Of a stretch of 64,000 nt of DNA, positions 59,453-64,000 are shown piece after piece. Source of the stretch: Winkia neuii subsp. neuii DSM 8576 (GTDB lineage: Bacteria > Actinomycetota > Actinomycetes > Actinomycetales > Actinomycetaceae); contig NZ_ATUW01000007.1 in the NCBI RefSeq assembly GCF_000420405.1, positions 1 through 64,000 on the forward strand, in the 5' to 3' direction. The position numbers were made by a program, and so were the translations under genes. Within the stretch, counting starts at the first letter, position 1; the number at the start of each line of letters is the position of its first letter. The notes under the pieces are model-generated. The model searched no databases, was not told where the DNA came from, and saw only the letters and a program-made list of their open reading frames with translations.

Positions 59453-60202
59453 ATGCCGGGAACAGCTCCTGCGGCACCACAGATCCGAGTAGACCACTCG
59501 CTGCCTGTACCGCTATACCACCAAATCAGCGAACCCTTGCGCAAACTCATCACTAGCGGAGAACTCGAACCGGGCACCCGTCTAGAAGACGAACTCTCAA
59601 TGGCGAAACGTCTAGGCGTATCCAGGCCAACCGCTAGGCGAGCCCTGCAAAACCTTGTAGATTTGGGGCTGGTAATCCGCAAACGGGCAATCGGCACAAT
59701 CGTTGCCCCCAAAGCTATTCACCGCGACCTGGAACTTACCTCGCTATTCGAAGACCTGAACAGGGCCGGTAAAAAACCCACCACAAAGGTGCTTCAGTAC
59801 GCTATTGAAACCGCCCCCTCCCACGTTGCCGACGCCCTCGGAATAGATCAGAACGAACCGGTCACCCACATTCGCCGCCTGCGCCTGGCAGACGGGGAAC
59901 CCCTAGCCATCATGACCAACTACATTCCTGTGGACATCGCTCCCCCGCCGGCAGAACTAGACAAGCATGGGCTCTACCAGGCAATGAAAAACCATTCTTT
60001 CCAGGTGCGCACCGCCCACCAGAAGATCAGCGCGCGCAAAACCACGCAAGCTGAATCCGAGCTATTAAAGGAATCGCGTGGGGCAGCTGTACTGACAATG
60101 GAGCGCATTGGTTACGACGCCGAGGGGCGCGCCATCGAGTATGGAACCCACGTCTACCGGGCATCTTTGTATTCCTTTACGATGAATTTAACCAATAATT
60201 AG
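59453..60202 (+). CDS. GntR-family regulator with UTRA ligand domain
   Basis: A 249-residue HutC-type regulator. The winged helix covers residues 18-85 (YHQISEPLRKLITSGELEPG, LGVSRPTARRALQNLVDLGL), and residues about 95-245 form the UTRA effector domain (VTHIRRLRLADGEPLAIMTN). GGAGGT stands nine bases before the ATG. It lies between sets B and C and is divergent from iolT, so it is the likely repressor of the iol genes, with inositol or a pathway intermediate as effector. TTGTCCTA elements in the iolA and set C promoters are candidate sites. It is distinct from the Bacillus IolR (DeoR family). Confidence 0.88.
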   Translation: MPGTAPAAPQIRVDHSLPVPLYHQISEPLRKLITSGELEPGTRLEDELSMAKRLGVSRPTARRALQNLVDLGLVIRKRAIGTIVAPKAIHRDLELTSLFEDLNRAGKKPTTKVLQYAIETAPSHVADALGIDQNEPVTHIRRLRLADGEPLAIMTNYIPVDIAPPPAELDKHGLYQAMKNHSFQVRTAHQKISARKTTQAESELLKESRGAAVLTMERIGYDAEGRAIEYGTHVYRASLYSFTMNLTNN

Positions 60203-60224
60203 AACAATTTGTTATGACAAAGGA

Positions 60225-60254
60225 TTGACGTATTGTCCTAACTTTGATTACTAT
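60225..60254 (+). promoter_or_regulatory. Promoter and operator-like elements of set C
   Basis: TTGACG (60225-60230) and TACTAT (60249-60254) are 18 bases apart. GACAA at 60216-60220 is inverted by TTGTC at 60233-60237, and ATTGTCCTA within the spacer repeats the core of the iolA operator. A third TTGTC lies just after the -10. Confidence 0.7.
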
Positions 60255-60318
60255 TGTCATTGTTCACACGGAGCCGCCAGCGCAGGCGCTCCGATCCTGA
60301 CTATTACCAGGAGATTCA

Positions 60319-61395
60319 ATGACGAAGGAATACACCCCCGGGCCGCTTTACGAAGCCTCCCAGAAGACTAAAACAGCACTCTGGAACGACTCGTCCGACC
60401 TCCACGAACTGAGCGAATCCATCAAGATGGGCGGGGTGGGCGCAACCTGCAACCCCTCCATCGCTCTGAACACCCTGAAGGCCCACCCGGACGTGTGGGA
60501 ACCCCACATCAAGAAGCTGGCCGAGGAAATGCCCACGGCCACCGAAAACGAGATCGGTTGGAAGACCGTCGAAGACATGTCTATCGAAGCTGCCAAGCTT
60601 TTGGAGCCAGCCTTCGAGGAATCCAAGGGCAAGAACGGGCGCCTGTCGGTGCAGACAACTCCCGCCAACTACCGCAACGCCGAAAAACTAGTTGAGCAGG
60701 CAGTCCACTTCTCTGAAATGGCTCCCAACATCATCGTGAAGATCCCCGCCACGGCCGTGGGCATCGAAGCGCTAGAAGAGGCCACCTACCGCGGAGTCGT
60801 CTGCAACGTAACCGTTTCCTTCACCGTCCCACAGGCCGTCGCAGCCGGCGAAGCCATTGAGCGGGGCCTGAAGCGCCGCGAAGAAGAAGGCAAAGACATT
60901 TCGAAGATGTGGCCCGTAGTAACCTTGATGGTCGGCCGCCTCGACGACTGGATCAAGATCGTTGCCGAGCGCGAACGCCTAGTAATCGATCCCGGCCACC
61001 TAGAATGGGCCGGCATCGCAGCAATCAAGCGTGCCGCCGCCGAATTCGAAAAGCGCGGATTGCGTTCGCGCATGCTCGCCGCGGCCTTCCGCAACGTCAA
61101 CCACTACCTAGAACTCGTCGGTGGCGACCTGGTAGTCTCCCCGCCGTTCAAGTGGCAAAAGCGCATCAACGATGGCGGAGCCGAAATGGTGGAACGTTGG
61201 GACGCTCCCGTCCCCGAGAACATCATGAAGACCTTGCTGTCCATCGACGAATTCCGTCGCGCCTACGAGCCCGACGGCATGAAGCCGGAAGAATTCCTGC
61301 ACTTCGGCGCCACCGTTCGCACCCTGCGCGGCTTCCTAGCCGACAACGCGAACCTGGACGCCCTCGTCCGCGACGTCATTCTTCCGCAGCCGTAA
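60319..61395 (+). CDS. Transaldolase-family protein of the inositol cluster
   Basis: A 358-residue aldolase-fold protein, clearly related to transaldolase but diverged. The Schiff-base lysine is Lys141 in VKIPATAVG; VGATCNPSIA and VCNVTVSFTVPQ match transaldolase strands. The usual EVDPR segment reads VQTTPAN. The organism has a normal tal at 25189. The ATG has AGGAG upstream. The gene heads the plus-strand set C, followed by a Gfo/Idh and an IolE-like gene, under an iol-type promoter. A role in cleaving or transferring an inositol-derived keto-sugar (phosphate) is inferred; the reaction is unknown. Confidence 0.85.
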   Translation: MTKEYTPGPLYEASQKTKTALWNDSSDLHELSESIKMGGVGATCNPSIALNTLKAHPDVWEPHIKKLAEEMPTATENEIGWKTVEDMSIEAAKLLEPAFEESKGKNGRLSVQTTPANYRNAEKLVEQAVHFSEMAPNIIVKIPATAVGIEALEEATYRGVVCNVTVSFTVPQAVAAGEAIERGLKRREEEGKDISKMWPVVTLMVGRLDDWIKIVAERERLVIDPGHLEWAGIAAIKRAAAEFEKRGLRSRMLAAAFRNVNHYLELVGGDLVVSPPFKWQKRINDGGAEMVERWDAPVPENIMKTLLSIDEFRRAYEPDGMKPEEFLHFGATVRTLRGFLADNANLDALVRDVILPQP

Positions 61396-61405
61396 CCAAT
61401 TCTGC

Positions 61406-61453
61406 GAAGGGGCTGATTTCGCTAACACACCACGCGGTGGAATCAGCCCCTTC
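61406..61453 (+). terminator. Hairpin between the transaldolase-like gene and iolG
   Basis: A 13-bp perfect stem, GAAGGGGCTGATT (61406-61418) with AATCAGCCCCTTC (61441-61453), starts 11 bases after the stop. It is followed by AGCATTTTC. It may cause partial termination so that the first gene is made in excess. Confidence 0.7.
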
Positions 61454-61501
61454 AGCATTTTCAAAAAGTCCCTAACTCCACTTCACCTATAAGGAGAAAA
61501 A

Positions 61502-62497
61502 ATGATTAACTTTGGTCTAATTGGGGCAGGCCGAATAGGACAGGTTCACGCCCGTTCCCTAGCCGCGCACCCGAACGCCCGTCTAGTGGCAATCGCTGAC
61601 CCTGTAATCGAAGCGGCCGAAAAACTAGCAAAGTCCTACGACGCCCGCGCAGTGGCGGACGCCCAGGAGCTGTTCGACGCAGACGACATCGACGCCGTAA
61701 TCATCGGTTCACCCACCCCGCTGCACGTAGCTCACATTACTGCTGCGGTAAAAGCGGGCAAGGCCGCCCTCTGCGAAAAGCCAATCGCCATGTCTTCAGC
61801 AGACGAAGCTGAGCTGCTAAAGGGAATTGAAGGCTACGAAGCCAAGGTGATGCTCGGCTTCAACCGCCGCTTCGACCCCGCTTTCGCAGCAGTGCGCAAG
61901 GCCGTAAACGACGGCAAGATCGGTGGCGAAATTGAACAGCTAACTATCATCAGTCGCGACCCGGCCGCACCGCCAAAGGAGTACATCGCAGTATCCGGCG
62001 GAATCTTCAAAGACATGACCATCCACGACTTCGACACTGCCCGCTTCATGCTCGGCCCAATCAAAACCGTGCAGGCAGTCGGCCAGAACCTGGATCCAGA
62101 ACTTGCCGACACCGGCGACTTCGATGCAGCAGTAATCACCCTAATTGCCGAATCTGGCGCCGTCGCTACCATTACCAACTCGCGCCACTGCTCCTCCGGC
62201 TACGACCAACGCCTGGAAGCCTTCGGCAAAGACGGGGCCCTGTTCGCCGAGAACATTCGCCCCACCACCGTGCGCTTTTCAAACAACGAAGTAACCGACG
62301 CTCAAGACGTCTACCTGGACTTCTTCCTAGACCGCTACGCCGACGCCTACGCCCTCGAGTTGGGGCACTTCATCGACGCGCTCGAAGCAGGCGAAGAAAT
62401 CTCGCCCTCCATAGCAGACGGCTTCGCCGCCCTGCGCATTGCGGAAGCCGCAGAAGAATCCGCACACAACAATTCCAAACCAATAACACTCGCATAA
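61502..62497 (+). CDS. iolG: Inositol 2-dehydrogenase (Gfo/Idh), set C
   Basis: A 331-residue NAD-dependent dehydrogenase closest in pattern to classical IolG: GLIGAGRIGQVHARSL at the N-terminus, ALCEKPIAMS near residue 93 with the catalytic Lys, FNRRFDPAF near 118 and MTIHDFDTARFMLG near 174 with the catalytic Asp/His region. AAGGAG precedes the ATG at seven bases. It is 18 bases before the IolE-like gene, with which it should be co-translated. This is the best myo-inositol dehydrogenase candidate of the four Gfo/Idh genes in the window. Confidence 0.93.
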   Translation: MINFGLIGAGRIGQVHARSLAAHPNARLVAIADPVIEAAEKLAKSYDARAVADAQELFDADDIDAVIIGSPTPLHVAHITAAVKAGKAALCEKPIAMSSADEAELLKGIEGYEAKVMLGFNRRFDPAFAAVRKAVNDGKIGGEIEQLTIISRDPAAPPKEYIAVSGGIFKDMTIHDFDTARFMLGPIKTVQAVGQNLDPELADTGDFDAAVITLIAESGAVATITNSRHCSSGYDQRLEAFGKDGALFAENIRPTTVRFSNNEVTDAQDVYLDFFLDRYADAYALELGHFIDALEAGEEISPSIADGFAALRIAEAAEESAHNNSKPITLA

Positions 62498-62515
62498 CTC
62501 AAAGAAGGAACAGAC

Positions 62516-63376
62516 ATGAAAATCGCCGGAGCCCCCATTTCCTGGGGCGTATGTGAAGTCCCGAACTGGGGATACCAGATGAGCCCGGAGCGCGTGCTCA
62601 CCGAAATGAAAGAAATTGGCCTAACCGCAACCGAATTCGGCCCCCAAGGCTGGCTGCCCGTTGAAGCGCAGGCCCGCGCCGAGGCCATTTCGAAGTTCGA
62701 CCTAAAGCCGGTTGGCGCATTCTTCCTAGCCATCATGCACGATCCCAACTACGATCCTATGCCGGCCGTTGAAAAGGAACTCGAAGCCTTCCGGGTAGCC
62801 GGTGGCGAATACTTGATCCTGGCCTGCGATTCCGGCCGCGAAGGATACGACGACCGTCCAGTTCTGGACGACGAAGGCTGGAAGACCCTCTTCCACAACT
62901 TGGACCGCATCAAGGAAAGGGCCGCCAAGGATGGCGTTACCGCCTGCGTGCACCCGCACTGGGGCACCATGATGCAGAACGTCGAAGAGGTCGAAAAGAT
63001 GATGGCAGAATCCTCCATCGGGCTCTGCCTCGACACCGGCCACCTGGCGGCCGGTGGCGCCGACATTGTGAAACTGACCCAGAAATACGCCGACCGGGTC
63101 GACATTGTCCACGCCAAGGACATCCACAAGGATATGACCGACAAGTTACTCCCCCACGAGTTGACCTGGTCAGAAGGCGTCCGCGCAGGCATGTTCGCTC
63201 CCATTGGCGAAGGCGACATCGACTTCCGCGCGGTGGTAGATGCTCTGAACGAAGCCGGCTTCGACGGTTACTACGTCCTAGAACAGGACATCATGATCGA
63301 CGAAGAGCCCCCAGAAGGCGAAGGCCCGATCGAGATGGCTCGCCGTTCTTACAATGCCCTGAAAGCCCTGGCCTAG
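62516..63376 (+). CDS. iolE: IolE-like inosose dehydratase / TIM-barrel protein, set C
   Basis: A 286-residue protein probably removing water from 2-keto-myo-inositol to give the diketone used by IolD. The N-terminus IAGAPISWGVCEVPNWGYQM is the form common in actinobacterial iol clusters. Metal ligands are likely in ACVHPHWGTMM near residue 144, LCLDTGHLAAGG near 170, and VLEQDIM near 260. GAAGGA precedes the ATG. It ends set C and is followed by a strong hairpin. It could share the IolE role with the set B paralogue. Confidence 0.88.
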   Translation: MKIAGAPISWGVCEVPNWGYQMSPERVLTEMKEIGLTATEFGPQGWLPVEAQARAEAISKFDLKPVGAFFLAIMHDPNYDPMPAVEKELEAFRVAGGEYLILACDSGREGYDDRPVLDDEGWKTLFHNLDRIKERAAKDGVTACVHPHWGTMMQNVEEVEKMMAESSIGLCLDTGHLAAGGADIVKLTQKYADRVDIVHAKDIHKDMTDKLLPHELTWSEGVRAGMFAPIGEGDIDFRAVVDALNEAGFDGYYVLEQDIMIDEEPPEGEGPIEMARRSYNALKALA

Positions 63377-63405
63377 TTTGCGCTAACTAGTCCATCCCAT
63401 ATAGG

Positions 63406-63439
63406 CGCGCCCCGGGTTTCACTGTCCTCCCGGGGCGCG
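63406..63439. terminator. Terminator between convergent set C and the FucP-like gene
   Basis: CGCGCCCCGGG (63406-63416) pairs with CCCGGGGCGCG (63429-63439), 11 bp. It is followed by TCACTTTA on the plus strand. It can serve both directions. Confidence 0.7.
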
Positions 63440-63546
63440 TCACTTTAAAGATTTTCCCTGCTAACCCGCTGAAGGCCCTGCCCGGTCTTTACCAAGACAA
63501 CTTCGCTAGGGGCCTCGGGCCAGCCAGGGTTGAAGGAGCAGATTTA

Positions 63547-64000
63547 CTACTCGACCTCGCTCACTGCGCGCGGGGCCTTCGAACGCACCACATAAATTGC
63601 GTACGCCAAAATTACCGCCAGACAAAATGCCGGAACCAGATAGCTGAAAGCAGCAGAGGTCTTGTCTAGCACCCACCCCTGCACCATGGGCATCACGGCC
63701 CCTCCTAAAATGGCCATGACCAGGCCAGCAGCGCCAAACTTCGTGTCGTCACCCAGCCCCTGCAACGCTACTCCGTAGATAGTGGGAAACAGCAAAGACA
63801 GACAAGCCGACAATGCCACGACGCATACCGCCCCCACAATGTTTCCCGAAAGAACCGCCACCAAGGTAAGCCCCACTCCCAATGCACACATGGCCGCCAT
63901 CAACCTACGTGCATCAAACTTGCCCATAATCGCAACCATGACGAAACGGGAAACCAAGAACACGCCTAAAGAACCTTGCAGCCACCAACCGCCCTGCGTA
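63547..64000 (-). CDS. FucP-like sugar:proton symporter, C-terminal part (cut by window edge)
   Basis: The frame is open to the right edge (TQGGWWLQGSLGVFLVSRF precedes the first GTG), so the 5-prime part lies outside. About five membrane helices are present. The segment PTIYGVALQGLGDDTKFGAA followed by GLVMAILGGAVMPMVQGW matches the C-terminal half of the L-fucose permease family (PTIF.LGIK.LG.DTK.G). It ends with a short basic tail. Its place beside set C suggests a third carrier for a sugar or cyclitol. It is convergent with set C. Confidence 0.85.
   Translation of the reverse strand, partial: TQGGWWLQGSLGVFLVSRFVMVAIMGKFDARRLMAAMCALGVGLTLVAVLSGNIVGAVCVVALSACLSLLFPTIYGVALQGLGDDTKFGAAGLVMAILGGAVMPMVQGWVLDKTSAAFSYLVPAFCLAVILAYAIYVVRSKAPRAVSEVE

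Noticed and set aside
63377-63546. Small gene after set C
   Set aside because: Only the terminator hairpin and a short unstructured stretch are present; no start with a ribosome site was found.

Overview
The window reads as chromosome of a high-GC Gram-positive bacterium, most likely Actinomycetaceae or a close actinobacterial relative. This rests on several signs: a WXG100-type gene start at the left edge, a MetN upstream element that folds like the actinobacterial SAM-IV riboswitch, a class Ib ribonucleotide reductase subunit, LacI- and GntR-controlled sugar loci, terminators that often lack a T run, and many start codons placed six bases after a TANNNT -10 box (leaderless messages). Species cannot be fixed from the sequence alone.

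Region 1 (239-22601) is a nitrate-respiration and molybdenum block. A narK-narG-narH-narJ-narI operon on the minus strand is translationally coupled through TAATG and ATGA overlaps. Next to it are a MoaB paralogue, a binding-protein transporter of the FecCD/BtuCD type that may carry molybdate (MolABC-like), a HTH-TOBE regulator, modA and a fused modB-modC gene. After these come the cofactor genes moaC, moeA, moeB, a moaB-moaE fusion, moaD, moaA and mobA. Together they form an apparently complete route from molybdate uptake to the bis-MGD cofactor of NarG. A GNAT acetyltransferase and a YbdK-type ligase are interleaved.

Region 2 (22766-39201) is mostly housekeeping: a class I glutamine amidotransferase, tRNA-Ser(CGA), upp, tadA, tal, a patatin-like protein, a SAM-riboswitch-controlled metNIQ operon, a low-molecular-weight phosphatase, a frameshifted membrane gene, an orphan nrdF, an esterase, an ABC-class ATPase coupled to a DHA2-type exporter, a YbaK deacylase and a 71-residue membrane protein.

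Region 3 (39342-64000) is a large cyclitol/sugar catabolic region. A zinc alcohol dehydrogenase is followed by set A (transporter, two Gfo/Idh dehydrogenases, an IolH-like protein, a second TIM-barrel protein and a LacI regulator). Set B is the near-complete myo-inositol pathway (iolA, iolD, iolB, an aldolase of the Cgl0158 type, iolC, iolG, an IolE-like protein and a transporter). Set C is a GntR/UTRA regulator, a transaldolase-like enzyme, a further iolG and a further IolE-like protein, ending in a partial FucP-type symporter. The window thus holds four Gfo/Idh dehydrogenases and four TIM-barrel isomerase/dehydratase proteins. This suggests parallel funnels for different inositol stereoisomers or 3-keto sugars into one lower pathway to malonate semialdehyde and acetyl-CoA.

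The least ordinary points are the protein fusions and diverged paralogues in the molybdenum block, the transaldolase-like gene and set A in the inositol region, shared promoter/operator motifs (TTGTCCTA, TTAGNGCGCGCTAA, TTAACGCGCGTCAA), and a dispersed structured repeat at 40690-40852 and 50393-50443. No CRISPR array, rRNA operon or intact insertion sequence was seen.
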